The notes: generated by a model not told the origin, from the letters alone. Shown: positions 7,342 to 16,165, counted from the stretch's first letter. The stretch is 64,000 bases of DNA from Collimonas sp. PA-H2 (GCF_002564105.1 NZ_PDBX01000001.1:992001-1056000); one strand, 5' to 3'. Numbers and translations: made by a program.

Positions 7342-9870
7342 ATGACATCTCTTTTTAAAAAACAATTCTTTATCACGATCTCTGCCTGCCTGATACTCAG
7401 CGCGTGTGGTGGCGGCACGAGTGATGCCGGAACAGGCTCTTCCTCAACCGGCACGGAGGCCACTCCAGCTAGTACGGGCTCTACACCAACCGGCACAGAT
7501 TCCACGCCAACCGGCACGGGCTCTATGCCAACCGGCACGGGTTCCACGCCAACCGGTACGGGGTCTACGCCAACCGGTACGGGGTCTACGCCAACCGGCA
7601 CGGGCTCTACGCCAGCCAGCACGGGTTCCACGCCAACCGGCACGGGGTCTACGCCAAATAATGGATCCGGTGGTACCTCGACTGGCAGCGCGGCGGCCAC
7701 CTGGACCAGCGTCAAGTGGGGCGGCGGCGGCTATGTCGACGGCCTGATCTATCATCCGACGTCGCCTAACGTCTTGTACGCCCGGACGGACGTTGGCGGC
7801 GCCTACCGCTGGAACCAGACCACGTCGCAATGGGTGCCCATTACCGATGGCCTGGGTTTCAGCCAGGCCGACTCCGCCTTCCACGACGTCGAAAGCATCG
7901 CCCTCGACCCCACCAACGACCAGCTCGTCTACTTGGTCGGGGGCAATGGCGGCAACGGTCGGCTGTATGCTTCCAGCGACCGGGGCAACAGCTGGACGTG
8001 GGTCAGCCTGCCATTCATGGTGAACGGCAACGCTGAGGGCCGGGCGATCGGCGAGCGCCTGATGCTCGATCCGACCAATCCGTCGACGATGTTCTACGGT
8101 TCACGCAATGCCGGCCTGTGGAAGAGCGCGGACTCGGGCCATACCTGGGCGCAGGTCACGGGCTTGTCTTCCCTCAATATGAACACCGCCGCGGTCGGCG
8201 TCGAGCAGATCATCTTCGACAATGGGAACGTGGGCGGCGGCCAGACGACCTGGAACATGTGGGCTGCGGTCGCCCCCGACTACGCCAACGCGGCGAGCCT
8301 GACCTCGACCTTCTACAGGTCCAGCAACGGCGGTTTTTCATGGACGCCGGTCGCGGTGCCGGCCGCGGTCGTCGGGTATTACATCCCGCACTTCGCGCGC
8401 GCCGCCGATGGCATGTACTACGTAGTATTCAACAAGAACGCGGGCCCGGGCGGCGATGGTCCCGGCTACCTCTATAAGTTTAGCGGTAACAATGGCGGTA
8501 TCTGGACCTTGATTAGCAGCACCACCGCGGGCGGCTACGGCGGCGTGTCCGTCTATGGCAGCGGCCCGACCACCCGCGTCGCGCTGGCTGTGACCAATAC
8601 CTGGACCGATTTCCCCGGGCAGAAGATCACCCAGTTGTCCGACAACGCCGGCAGCACCTGGCGCGAAATCGAGTCCCAGATGCCCCACACGCAGACCACC
8701 TCCGGGTACTGGGGCTGGAATGATGACGTCGAGATCGATCCGAACAACCGCGACCACATCATGCACCTTGACGGCCCCGGCATCTGGGAGACGATGAACG
8801 CCTCGTCGGCGACACCGAGCTGGACCTTGAAGGTGAACGGCATCGAGGAGACTGTCACCCTGGCCGTCATCACCCCGCCAGCCGGTGCGACGTACAAGCT
8901 CATCAACAGCGGGGGCGACATCGGCACCTGGGTCCAGACGGACCTCGCGACGATGCCGACCAAAGGCCCCACCACGGGCTGGACCAATGGCAATTCGGCC
9001 GACATGAGCTGGTCCGATCCGCAATACATTGCCGCTGTCGCCACCACGAACGGGTCCGGTGGCGCAGGATACGGATACTGGTCGGGCGACGGCGGCGCCA
9101 CGTGGACGAACTTCGCCACCCTGCCTGCCGGCGCCGCGGCCGATGGGCGCGAAGCGTCCAACATCGTTGTCACCGCACGCAACAAGGCGATCTGGGCGCC
9201 GTCCAATGCGGTGCCGTCCTACACCACCGACAACGGCGCCAGCTGGACGGCGACGAATCTCCCCGCGCTGACGATGTTCGGCGGCTGGACGCGCGCCTAC
9301 CGGCTCGCGGCGGACCGCAAGAACCCGAACAAGGTCTATGCCTACGATTCGGGCGGTGTATGGTGGTCGGGAACGCCAGGCAGGGTCTATGTCTCGACGG
9401 ATGGCGGCCATACCTTCACGCTGAGCCAGGGCTCGGTGTCGGCGGGGCTGCGCGCCAATCCGTGGCACGCCACCTCGATGGCCGTCAATCCGAACGTCGA
9501 GGGCGATGTCTGGCTGACTGACGGCGATACCGTGTATCACTCGGTTGACTCGGGCGCCACCTGGACCAAGCTCAACAACTTCGCGTCTATCTTCAGCAAC
9601 GGCAACGGGTCGCCCGACGCGCAGGGTGCCAGCGTGGTGGCCCTGGGCAAGGCAGCCGTTGGCGCGCCGTACTCGGCCGCAATCTACGTGGTGGGCGTGA
9701 TCAACGGCCAGTGGGGCGTGTGGGCTTCCGACAATGCAGGCAGCACCTGGACCCGCTTTAACGACGATGCCCACCAGTTCGGCGGCATCGGCGCGATGGC
9801 GGCTGACTGGAACATCTACGGCCGGATCTACGTCAATGGCACGGGCCGCGGCTTGCTGTATTCCAATTAA
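7342..9870 (+). CDS. GH74-type beta-propeller glycosidase lipoprotein
   Basis: 842 aa. Lipoprotein signal peptide (LSAC), ten heptapeptide linker units, a Gly/Ser spacer, then a two-propeller architecture with many BNR/Asp-box turns (SSDRGNSWTW, SADSGHTWAQ, STDGGHTFTL, SVDSGATWTK, SDNAGSTWTR). YARTDVGGAYRW with Asp150 matches the family's catalytic-base motif. The second acid is plausibly Asp526 in SGGDIGTW, though that assignment is tentative. GH74 enzymes are endo-xyloglucanases or related beta-glucanases. The frame is open upstream to 6784, but that stretch is the istA relic; the signal peptide fixes 7342. A strong terminator follows at 9891. It is probably anchored to the surface to degrade plant or fungal wall glucan. 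Confidence 0.88.
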   Translation: MTSLFKKQFFITISACLILSACGGGTSDAGTGSSSTGTEATPASTGSTPTGTDSTPTGTGSMPTGTGSTPTGTGSTPTGTGSTPTGTGSTPASTGSTPTGTGSTPNNGSGGTSTGSAAATWTSVKWGGGGYVDGLIYHPTSPNVLYARTDVGGAYRWNQTTSQWVPITDGLGFSQADSAFHDVESIALDPTNDQLVYLVGGNGGNGRLYASSDRGNSWTWVSLPFMVNGNAEGRAIGERLMLDPTNPSTMFYGSRNAGLWKSADSGHTWAQVTGLSSLNMNTAAVGVEQIIFDNGNVGGGQTTWNMWAAVAPDYANAASLTSTFYRSSNGGFSWTPVAVPAAVVGYYIPHFARAADGMYYVVFNKNAGPGGDGPGYLYKFSGNNGGIWTLISSTTAGGYGGVSVYGSGPTTRVALAVTNTWTDFPGQKITQLSDNAGSTWREIESQMPHTQTTSGYWGWNDDVEIDPNNRDHIMHLDGPGIWETMNASSATPSWTLKVNGIEETVTLAVITPPAGATYKLINSGGDIGTWVQTDLATMPTKGPTTGWTNGNSADMSWSDPQYIAAVATTNGSGGAGYGYWSGDGGATWTNFATLPAGAAADGREASNIVVTARNKAIWAPSNAVPSYTTDNGASWTATNLPALTMFGGWTRAYRLAADRKNPNKVYAYDSGGVWWSGTPGRVYVSTDGGHTFTLSQGSVSAGLRANPWHATSMAVNPNVEGDVWLTDGDTVYHSVDSGATWTKLNNFASIFSNGNGSPDAQGASVVALGKAAVGAPYSAAIYVVGVINGQWGVWASDNAGSTWTRFNDDAHQFGGIGAMAADWNIYGRIYVNGTGRGLLYSN
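7447..7656 (+). repeat. 21-bp tandem repeat, 10 units
   Basis: Ten in-frame 21-bp units encode variants of TGTGSTP (also ASTGSTP, TGTDSTP, TGTGSMP, TGTEATP). The middle units are nearly identical at the DNA level. They form the flexible linker between the lipid anchor and the propeller domain. Length variation between strains is likely. Confidence 0.92.
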
Positions 9871-9890
9871 GATCGCTTGATCGCGGGTGG

Positions 9891-9920
9891 ACAAGGGCGG
9901 CTGCGGTCGCCCTTGTTATT
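9891..9920 (+). terminator. Rho-independent terminator of the GH74 gene
   Basis: ACAAGGGCG and CGCCCTTGT form a 9-bp stem around an 8-base loop, followed by TATTTTG, 20 bp after the stop codon at 9870. Confidence 0.75.
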
Positions 9921-10930
9921 TTGGGTCGCTGGATAGCGACGCTGGCGCGGTTGACGCCCTGGCGCAATCTGCCCGGCATCTTGGCCCAGATGGCGTGCTA
10001 CGGCAAGACGGTCAAAGCTGTTGGAACGGTGAGAAAAACGGGATTCTGAAATTTCCGCCGGTTTGAGCGTAGAACCTCAGTTAATGAGCCAAACTAGAGG
10101 ATTGAACCGACACCATGAGCCTGCGCGCGCAGTCATCCCCCCGCCACGCCTGCCCGCTAAATTGGTCGCTTTCGACTCAAATTTTTTGAAGTGACGCACA
10201 TAGGAGAAACCTAGCGTCGAAGGGCGCAAATACGTCGCAAAAAAGTGACGCAAAACGACGCACGCAGAGGGGGAAAAATGGGGTTGTGGTGTGAGCGATG
10301 AAAAGCCGATTTCAGGTTTGACCTCGGGGAAAGCATAACCTTTATAACCAAGCGATTTTATACGCTGTAAGTCGTTGATTTATATAGCTTTATGTAGTTA
10401 TAGTTGAACTATAACTTTTGATAACTTAAAACATAACCAGATTCCAAGTCATTGATTTATATAGTTATTTATTTTTAAAGAAGTTATCTTTAATTTTATA
10501 ACCTAGTTATGCCAAGGTTATGCCGAGGTTATAGTTGGCCGAGTCTTGCAAAGCCTTATGCAACAAGGGTTTTCAGCCGATTTCTGCAAAAGGTTATAAA
10601 GGTTATGGTTTTCCCGAGGGGTACTTTATTTTAGCGATAGTCAGTAAAAACCACCAATTTATTGCCTTATGGTAATTTTAAATTGCTCGTTAGTGTTGCT
10701 GCTGGCATTAGTTGCAAACTGATCGCTGCGCCGGTTCCGGCTGACCTGATCTATCCTGATAGGTGCGTTGAACTTACAGTCCGTGCATGACTGATTGCTA
10801 CGACTTGCAACGGGCAGTAAGCGACCTACAGCCTCCCGTCGACGTACTTCAAAACGGACATTTAACGCTTCAATCAGGCGGTGCTTTAGCGGCCTGCGGC
10901 ATTGATTTGTTAAGTGGTTTTTCCACCTGG
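9921..10930 (+). other. Long gene-free stretch, partly very AT-rich
   Basis: About 1 kb without a convincing gene. At 10190-10275 there are several TGACGCA/ACGTCGCA-like words. From 10320 to 10640 base composition becomes strongly AT-rich, with a long inverted repeat and repeated ATAACC/GGTTAT words. From 10641 to 10930 I see only a weak minus-strand ORF that crosses into the IS66 left end, and I do not call it. The stretch may be the non-coding remnant, such as an origin or attachment region, of a lost mobile element. Confidence 0.5.
10322..10619. repeat. 28-bp inverted repeat enclosing AT-rich GGTTAT-iterated DNA
   Basis: The arms 10322-10349 and 10592-10619 match as reverse complements at 26 of 28 positions; the core is CATAACCTTTATAACC. 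The 242 bp between them hold further ATAACC words in the left half and GGTTAT words in the right half, plus self-complementary AT stretches such as TATAGTTGAACTATA. Iterated hexamers in AT-rich DNA framed by an inverted repeat recall a replication origin or an element end. No replication or integrase gene adjoins it. Confidence 0.7.
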
Positions 10931-11014
10931 TGGGTAAGCGTCCTCTCTGAGCCGTCTTGACGGGGTTATTTGTGGCGGACGTTAAAATGGCGGTTTTGTA
11001 CAAGTTATTCAGCC

Positions 11015-11383
11015 ATGGACGACTATCCTCGCTTCACAATCAATCGCGGCATGATCATTCTCGTGCCGAAGCAGCCCGTTCTCGACTGGATCATACGGGT
11101 CGATCCTATCCCATCGAATTTGACGCTTGAGGAAATTCGTCGGGAACAGGACGGTTTTCTGGTGTCGCAAGAGAGCATTGAGACTACCGAGGATGCCAAG
11201 AGTTGGGTCTACCGCCGCTGGAAGATGTTTTTCGAGCTGCAGTTAAACGATTGGTACACCGAAGAATCGTGGTGGCCACAGAAACGCAGCCTGAAGATGT
11301 TCAAGGAGTGGTTTGATATCCATTACCATCCGATGCTGTGGGATATGATGCAGGAAGCGATCGAGCACGAAGACTGGGATTGA
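11015..11383 (+). CDS. Hypothetical protein, IS66 passenger
   Basis: 122 aa from the ATG at 11015 (MDDYPRFTINRGMIILVPKQ). The protein is acidic and Trp-rich (WVYRRWKMFFELQLNDWYTE, EESWWPQKRSLKMFKEWFDI, HEDWD at the end), with no signal peptide or membrane segment. It lies inside the inverted repeats of the IS66 element, convergent with tnpC, and the two stop codons are directly adjacent (11381-11383 and 11384-11386). I do not recognise the family. Such tight packing argues that it travels with the element. The function is unknown. Confidence 0.7.
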   Translation: MDDYPRFTINRGMIILVPKQPVLDWIIRVDPIPSNLTLEEIRREQDGFLVSQESIETTEDAKSWVYRRWKMFFELQLNDWYTEESWWPQKRSLKMFKEWFDIHYHPMLWDMMQEAIEHEDWD

Positions 11384-12898
11384 TCAGGCAAGCTGCCCGA
11401 CGATATTCCAGGGCAGGAAGTCATCAACCTTGTTGACGGGATGATCGGCAATATGAGTAAGGACGTAGCGTAGCCATACTTCGGGATCAATGCCGTTGAG
11501 TTTGGCCGTTCCGATAAGGGTGTAGATTGCTGCAGCACGTTCGCCACCGCTGTCGGCGCCTGCGAAGAGATAGTTGCGACGACCAATGGCAACGCCGCGC
11601 AGCGCTCGCTCTGCCGCTGAATTGTCGATTTCAATCGCGCCATCCTCGCAAAAACGGATCAGCGCCGGCCAGCGATTGAGCGCGTACAGAATCGCCGCCG
11701 TTGTATCGGATTTGCGCGACAGCGTTGCCATGGTGGTGTGTAACCATGTTTCAAGTTCATCGAGTAAGGGGCGTGATCGGGTACGCCGTGCCAGCAATCG
11801 TTCATCCGGCGGCTTGCCCCGGATCTCTGCCTCGATAACGTAGAGTTCGCCGATACGGCGCAGTGCTTCGGTCGTCACCGCCGAGGGGCGCGCATCATGC
11901 AAGTCGTAGAACTTGCGTCGAGCGTGCGCCCAGCATGCGGCCTCTTGTACCTTGCCGCTGTCATAGATGGCATTGAAACCGGCGTAGGCATCGGCTTGCA
12001 GCGTGCCGGAGAAGTCGGCCAGATGCGTTTGCGGGTGGATGCCTTTGCTATCCGGTGTGTAAGCAAACCATACCGCAGCAGGAGTTAGCGACCCGGACGG
12101 TCTGTCATCGCGCACATACGTCCACAGCCGCCCGGTCTTGGTCTTACCGTTGCCAGGAGCGAGCACAGGAACCGGCGTGTCATCAGCGTGGATCTTGTCG
12201 GCCTCCATCACATGGCGCCGAATTGCTTCAACCAAGGGGCGTAGCAAAGCACTGGTAGCACCAACCCAATCAGCCAGCAGCCCGCGACGCAGTTCCACGC
12301 CTTCACGGGCATAGATGACCGATTGTCGATACAGTGGCAAGTGATCGGCATATTTCGATACCAGCACATGAGCCAGCAAGCCAGGACCGGCCAGACCGCG
12401 CTCGATCGGACGGCTCGGCGCCGGTACCTGCACGATACCATCGCAGCAAGCGCAAGCCATCTTCGGGCGGATGTGGCGGATTACTTTGAAGCTGCCCGGA
12501 ATGAATTCGAGCTGTTCTGAGACATCTTCGCCTAGGTAACGCAAGCCACCGCCACAGGACGGGCATGCTTGAGCTGCTGGCGGATACACCCGCTCTTCGC
12601 GGGGCAGATGCTCTGGCAACGGTTTGCGCTGCGCTGACGTGCGAGGTGTGAGATCCCGCTGCGTCTGAGCCGCGGATTCACCGGCATCCGCTTGCAAGTC
12701 TTCCAGCCGCAACTCAAGCTGCTCGATTTGAAGATCAAGTTTCTCTGATTTGCGCCCGAACTGCATGCGTTTGAGTTTAGTAATGAGCAGTTTGAGCTGC
12801 TCGATCTCCGTGGTATGCGTGGCGATGATCGCGTCACGCTCCCTGATCATGGCCTTCAGGGCATCGATGTCATCAGGGAGGTCGGCGTGCGTTGGCAT
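11384..12898 (-). CDS. tnpC: IS66-family transposase TnpC
   Basis: 504 aa from the ATG at 12898; a TTG 18 bp upstream is possible. Order: N-terminal leucine-zipper-like coiled coil (IATHTTEIEQLKLLITKLKR), zinc-finger motif (ACPSCGG with a later MACACCDG), then the DDE domain with IHADDTPVPVL (first Asp), LQADAYAGFNAIYD (second Asp) and the C-terminal SAAERALRGVAIGRRNYLFA (Glu). It ends with the IS66 C-terminal segment LNGIDPEVWLRYVLTHIADH. The length is normal for IS66 and the catalytic triad is present, so the enzyme should be functional. Confidence 0.95.
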   Translation of the reverse strand: MPTHADLPDDIDALKAMIRERDAIIATHTTEIEQLKLLITKLKRMQFGRKSEKLDLQIEQLELRLEDLQADAGESAAQTQRDLTPRTSAQRKPLPEHLPREERVYPPAAQACPSCGGGLRYLGEDVSEQLEFIPGSFKVIRHIRPKMACACCDGIVQVPAPSRPIERGLAGPGLLAHVLVSKYADHLPLYRQSVIYAREGVELRRGLLADWVGATSALLRPLVEAIRRHVMEADKIHADDTPVPVLAPGNGKTKTGRLWTYVRDDRPSGSLTPAAVWFAYTPDSKGIHPQTHLADFSGTLQADAYAGFNAIYDSGKVQEAACWAHARRKFYDLHDARPSAVTTEALRRIGELYVIEAEIRGKPPDERLLARRTRSRPLLDELETWLHTTMATLSRKSDTTAAILYALNRWPALIRFCEDGAIEIDNSAAERALRGVAIGRRNYLFAGADSGGERAAAIYTLIGTAKLNGIDPEVWLRYVLTHIADHPVNKVDDFLPWNIVGQLA

Positions 12899-12928
12899 GC
12901 TATGGAGTTTACGCAAATGCAGGGATGT

Positions 12929-13276
12929 TTACAACCCCGACTGTGGACGTTGCGTGCGTTCCGGACGTCGCCAATCGATGCCTTCGAGCAGCATGGAGAG
13001 CTGCGCTTGGGACAGCGAGACAGTGCCGCTGCTGGCCTGTGGCCAAATGAACCGTCCGCGTTCGAGGCGTTTGGAGAGCAGGCATAACCCGTCGCCGCTC
13101 CACCACAGAATCTTGAGGATGTCGCCGCGTCGACCTCTGAAGACGAACACATGACCGCTGAAGGGATCTTCGGCCAGCGCCGTTTGCACTTTGGCAGCTA
13201 AACCATTGAAACCGCTTCGCATATCGGTCACGCCCGCCGCAATCCAAATACGAGTACCCGCCGGCAGGCCGATCAT
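12929..13276 (-). CDS. tnpB: IS66 accessory protein TnpB
   Basis: 115 aa, the usual size. [20 protein letters not shown] and [14 protein letters not shown] at the N-terminus, then [20 protein letters not shown] and [13 protein letters not shown], are IS66 Orf2 signature stretches. The start overlaps the stop of tnpA by four bases, indicating coupled translation. TnpB is needed for transposition of IS66 elements, but its biochemical role is not settled. Confidence 0.95.
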   Translation of the reverse strand: MIGLPAGTRIWIAAGVTDMRSGFNGLAAKVQTALAEDPFSGHVFVFRGRRGDILKILWWSGDGLCLLSKRLERGRFIWPQASSGTVSLSQAQLSMLLEGIDWRRPERTQRPQSGL

Positions 13277-13668
13277 GGCCGCAAGTGTTCCAGCACGAGA
13301 GACAAGACAGCCGTATCAACATGACCTTCAAGACGGAGCTTCGCTGCGCCGACCACCAATTCAATCACCCCAGTACCTGGTGCTGCCGGACCATCGCTAC
13401 CGGTTGGTGGTACGGCACTCACCGGAGAGGGAGCTAGTAGCACCGGCAGCAGCTGGCAGCCAGTGTCGGCGGCCTCCCCGAGCCGTCCCTCTTTGAACAG
13501 CTTGCGCCATGCAAAAACTTGATTGGCATTGACATCATGCTGGCGAGCGATGCGCGCTACGGAAACGCCAGAGGTCAATGATTGTTCAACAACGGCGCGT
13601 TTGAATGCGACCGGGTGTTGTCGATAAGTGCCGCGCTTTGGAGTGACCGACTGAATAATTGTGCCCAT
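13273..13668 (-). CDS. tnpA: IS66 accessory protein TnpA
   Basis: 131 aa from the ATG at 13668; an in-frame GTG at 13686 is the alternative. The N-terminal helix-turn-helix ([20 protein letters not shown], then [20 protein letters not shown]) is that of IS3/IS66 OrfA proteins. A variable Pro/Ser/Gly-rich middle and a C-terminal conserved [18 protein letters not shown] follow. It probably binds the element ends. Confidence 0.92.
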   Translation of the reverse strand: MGTIIQSVTPKRGTYRQHPVAFKRAVVEQSLTSGVSVARIARQHDVNANQVFAWRKLFKEGRLGEAADTGCQLLPVLLAPSPVSAVPPTGSDGPAAPGTGVIELVVGAAKLRLEGHVDTAVLSLVLEHLRP

Positions 13669-13717
13669 GATTGAATTTGTGGGCACAATCGATTCGTGCC
13701 TTCAGTCTCAATCATCC

Positions 13718-14029
13718 TCAACTCAGCATGCCTTGTCCAGACGGTACTGGGATGACGCTTACCCAAAATCCGAACGGTCTATCTTCTTTTTTTTCTATAT
13801 TTTTCCAAAGACCCGGCTGTCCATATTTATATTCGCCGGTAAAAATGGCTCGAATACAGCCCGCCAGTATCAATAAGCCGGTGCCCGCGGAAAATACTCC
13901 CAGACACGATTTCGTGATACTTGGCGGTCCAATAAAAGCGCCTGCGACAGCCCCAAGAATAAGAATTAAAAATGCAAGAAAAGTATAGTCCAGTAACTTC
14001 CTATTTTTTGTCGACAGTGGTGATGGCAT
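13718..14029 (-). pseudogene. Small membrane protein truncated by IS66
   Basis: The frame starts at 14029 with AGGAT just upstream. It encodes two hydrophobic helices (LLDYTFLAFLILILGAVAGA and FSAGTGLLILAGCIRAIF), then GEYKYGQPGLWKNIEKKEDR. From about residue 89 the codons lie inside the IS66 right terminal repeat (WVSVIPVPSGQGML), so the original C-terminus is lost. I do not recognise the family. The upstream half is intact. Confidence 0.65.
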
Positions 14030-14201
14030 TTCTTATCCTAATAATTATAAATTTCAGTCACGTTGCCGATGAGACTTGAAGTTTTTCATCACCTATTGGT
14101 CACATGCAGATATCCGCTCATGGCCGTTTTGAGCCGGCCGCAATAGGTCGATTTCGACCCGTTGCCGTCATTCGCGCTTCCCCAAAGCGGACTTTTTACT
14201 C

Positions 14202-15314
14202 CTATTTTAATTCTACGATAAATGACTGCAAGCGCTGTTCCAAGATAGCTTGAATTTCTTTCCAGTCTTTGAGGTAAATTCGCCGGTAGGTGATAGAAAC
14301 CCTTGCGTTTAGCGGCTTGAAGATAAATTCATGCGTGCAATGCGGGATGAAATATTGCGAATCCTTTGCTTCTTCGGCTGGACATGTGATTAGTGTACGC
14401 ATTTCGTTGCCGAGTCCCGGAGCATAAAAGATGTCTTCGTTCGAGATGCTTCCATAATCCGTGACAGGAGCATCTGGATGCTTTTTGAAATCCACGCCGA
14501 GTCGCCTCAGCCCGAACTTTGGTGGTTTTTCATCTGGCCAATCGCGGTCATGGCATATAGCTTGGCCTGTGGTGGCATGCGCGTTAGAAAGGTCATATGG
14601 CGCAATGCAAACATGCTTTGCACCATTAAGCGAGATACTGAACTTGTGTTGTAGGGGGTCATAATACTTTCCATCGACAGTTCTGATAGCGCCAGAATCG
14701 ACTGTGGCATGAATCACCCTACCGTTGGCGATTTTCCGGAACTCTGCATCATTCGCTCTTGTGTGCAATGCCATTTCCGGCCAGAGTGCATCAAGCGATA
14801 GATATTCGTAAACAAAGGTGCGGCTCTTGCCTTCGCCACTAGGATTGAGAAGCACTTGTGGAGGCGAATAGACGTAACCAGGAGGAATACGCAGCTTGAC
14901 CCATTGCGCCCCGTGCTCATCCATCGGCCAGTTCAGCATATGCGCCTTCGTGCCATCCTCAATTTTCAATACAAAAGTCGTCCCATGGTATGCCAGCAAA
15001 GCAGCGAAGCCGACACTTGCAATATGCAGAAACATACGTCGTCTCTTGATTGGCTCTGGCGAAGCACGTCTCCGTGAGGCGTACAAAAAGGCACAATAAA
15101 TAAGCCACGCCGCCTCGATGACGATGGTGTCGGGCGGCCCTTTGTACGAAATTGAGAGGGCAATGATAGAGGGGGCAGCGGCAATTCCTGCCCAAATCCA
15201 CCTCAAAAGACCAACCTTCTTGGAGGTAAGCAGGATTAGAATCGGTGGGAGAAACATCAGCAAAAATATTGCTGCATACCCTATTTCAAACGCAATGATT
15301 GCCCCTGTTGGCAT
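14202..15314 (-). CDS. Hypothetical membrane-anchored protein
   Basis: 370 aa. Two or three N-terminal transmembrane helices (IIAFEIGYAAIFLLMFLPPI, GLLRWIWAGIAAAPSIIALS, IVIEAAWLIYCAFLYASRRR), a further hydrophobic segment near residue 95 (IASVGFAALLAYHGTTFV), then about 250 soluble residues with six Cys (KHVCIAPYD, AICHDRDWP, TLITCPAEE, FIPHCTHEF). The soluble part probably faces the periplasm. I know no family for it. The start ATG follows GGGAAAGACC. Codon use is plainer and GC lower than in the core genes, consistent with island DNA. Confidence 0.65.
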   Translation of the reverse strand: MPTGAIIAFEIGYAAIFLLMFLPPILILLTSKKVGLLRWIWAGIAAAPSIIALSISYKGPPDTIVIEAAWLIYCAFLYASRRRASPEPIKRRRMFLHIASVGFAALLAYHGTTFVLKIEDGTKAHMLNWPMDEHGAQWVKLRIPPGYVYSPPQVLLNPSGEGKSRTFVYEYLSLDALWPEMALHTRANDAEFRKIANGRVIHATVDSGAIRTVDGKYYDPLQHKFSISLNGAKHVCIAPYDLSNAHATTGQAICHDRDWPDEKPPKFGLRRLGVDFKKHPDAPVTDYGSISNEDIFYAPGLGNEMRTLITCPAEEAKDSQYFIPHCTHEFIFKPLNARVSITYRRIYLKDWKEIQAILEQRLQSFIVELK

Positions 15315-15556
15315 GGTCTTTCCCTTGATTTTGCTTTAGCGAAGTCTTTGAAGACTTCTATGTCCCCTTGTCTGAACCGCAGATAAAAATCTCTGCTGCT
15401 AGCGCAAGGATTGCAAATTAGTGTGATTATGCTGCCACCAAAGATTTGCCAAAAAAAATCAAATTGAGAAGGTCGTTGACCGGCAGCTTCTGACCGTTTT
15501 GAGCCAATCGCGACAGACTCAATTCGGCCCAAAGGCAACTTTCGCTATCTTCGAAA

Positions 15557-15904
15557 TTATAAAGATTCGGTGTTGGCTGTTTTTTGAACTTCCCAAACTC
15601 GCTCAACTTTGCCACCTGAAACAGCAAGGAAGTGCATAATTGTCGAACGATATGGATTTACATATATCCATGTCTCGTCTGCAATCGGTTCGTGAACTTC
15701 AAATAGCGATTGAATTGCGTTGACATTTTTCTGCGCATTGGCGGGCAAGTAACCTAGCAGTCCGGGCGTTCTGTTATCCGGTTCCCCAAGGACATCCAAT
15801 ACGACATCGACGGCAGCGCCTATCGGAATTCCTTTCACGACAGCCCGAACCCGATTAATCATCTGCCCGACAGGTTCGCTCTGTTGGCTATTGAAATTTT
15901 TCAT
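15557..15904 (-). CDS. Hypothetical protein, 115 aa
   Basis: AAAGGA upstream of the ATG at 15904 supports this start. The frame is open further upstream but only through the integrase relic. Soluble with no signal peptide: MINRVRAVVKGIPIGAAVDV, VLDVLGEPDNRTPGLLGYLP, then DETWIYVNPYRSTIMHFLAV. The pattern (a helix, a short Gly-Pro turn, GEPD, a WxY strand and a strand ending in KVERVWEV) looks like the small beta-alpha fold of SmpA/BamE-like domains, but this is only a resemblance. Function unknown. Confidence 0.6.
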   Translation of the reverse strand: MKNFNSQQSEPVGQMINRVRAVVKGIPIGAAVDVVLDVLGEPDNRTPGLLGYLPANAQKNVNAIQSLFEVHEPIADETWIYVNPYRSTIMHFLAVSGGKVERVWEVQKTANTESL

Positions 15905-15985
15905 ATTCCTTTTTCCGAAAACACATATTCTGTCTGAATCGCCATCAGTTTGACAGACACTTTCGACCGTCTGCAATTGGCCGAT

Positions 15986-16054
15986 ATCGGCCAACTTATA
16001 GGGTTTCTCTTTTGGTTTTGCGTTTTTACAGGCTGCGTCTGTCAGTGCCATCAT
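15986..16054 (-). pseudogene. 5' fragment of a tyrosine-type integrase
   Basis: MALTDAACKNAKPKEKPYKL is the opening of P4-like integrases (DUF4102 arm-binding domain); after AD the similarity stops abruptly. Only 23 codons survive. It is located 180 bp from the 3' end of tRNA-Ser and points away from it, the usual place for an integrase that uses that tRNA gene as its attachment site. Confidence 0.8.
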
Positions 16055-16165
16055 TTCATTGGATCAGGGTTGATATGAGTACCCCCATGGGGTGCTTTTG
16101 ATACCCCCGAAAGTACCCCCGATTTTTTGGGATGTCAATGAACCAACTGAGACGCCATGAAACGA

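Larger units (their letters stand above)
6964..7659 (+). repeat. Long direct repeat, copy B (partner 2141-2710)
   Basis: Same block as at 2141-2710: istA tail, 5' non-coding region, palindrome, signal peptide and linker. The extra length here is six more linker units. Further upstream, 6821-6841 also matches 2117-2137, so the original duplication reached into the istA helix-turn-helix region. Confidence 0.92.
10931..13765 (-). mobile_element. IS66-family insertion sequence with passenger gene
   Basis: About 2.8 kb bounded by imperfect inverted repeats that both begin TGGGTAAGCGTC and match at about 27 of 35 positions (10931-10965 and 13731-13765). It contains tnpA, tnpB and tnpC on the minus strand plus one convergent ORF. 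IS66 elements normally make an 8-bp target duplication; the flanks here do not match, so one side has been rearranged or the exact ends differ by a few bases. All three transposition genes look intact. The right end lies inside the coding frame of a membrane-protein gene that it truncates. Confidence 0.85.

Noticed and set aside
1465..7656. Tandem repeats as possible CRISPR arrays
   Set aside because: Units are 15 or 21 bp without unique spacers, are in frame and encode protein linkers.
8338..9894. Minus-strand ORF of 518 codons
   Set aside because: It is the antisense of the GH74 gene, kept open by high GC; Arg/Gly-rich composition and no family motifs.
10659..11003. Minus-strand ORF of 114 codons
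   Set aside because: It runs across the IS66 left end and shows no plausible protein pattern.
15281..15538. Minus-strand ORF of 85 codons upstream of the 14202-15314 gene
   Set aside because: It has a hydrophobic stretch and overlaps the next gene's start, but no Shine-Dalgarno and no family likeness. I could not support it.
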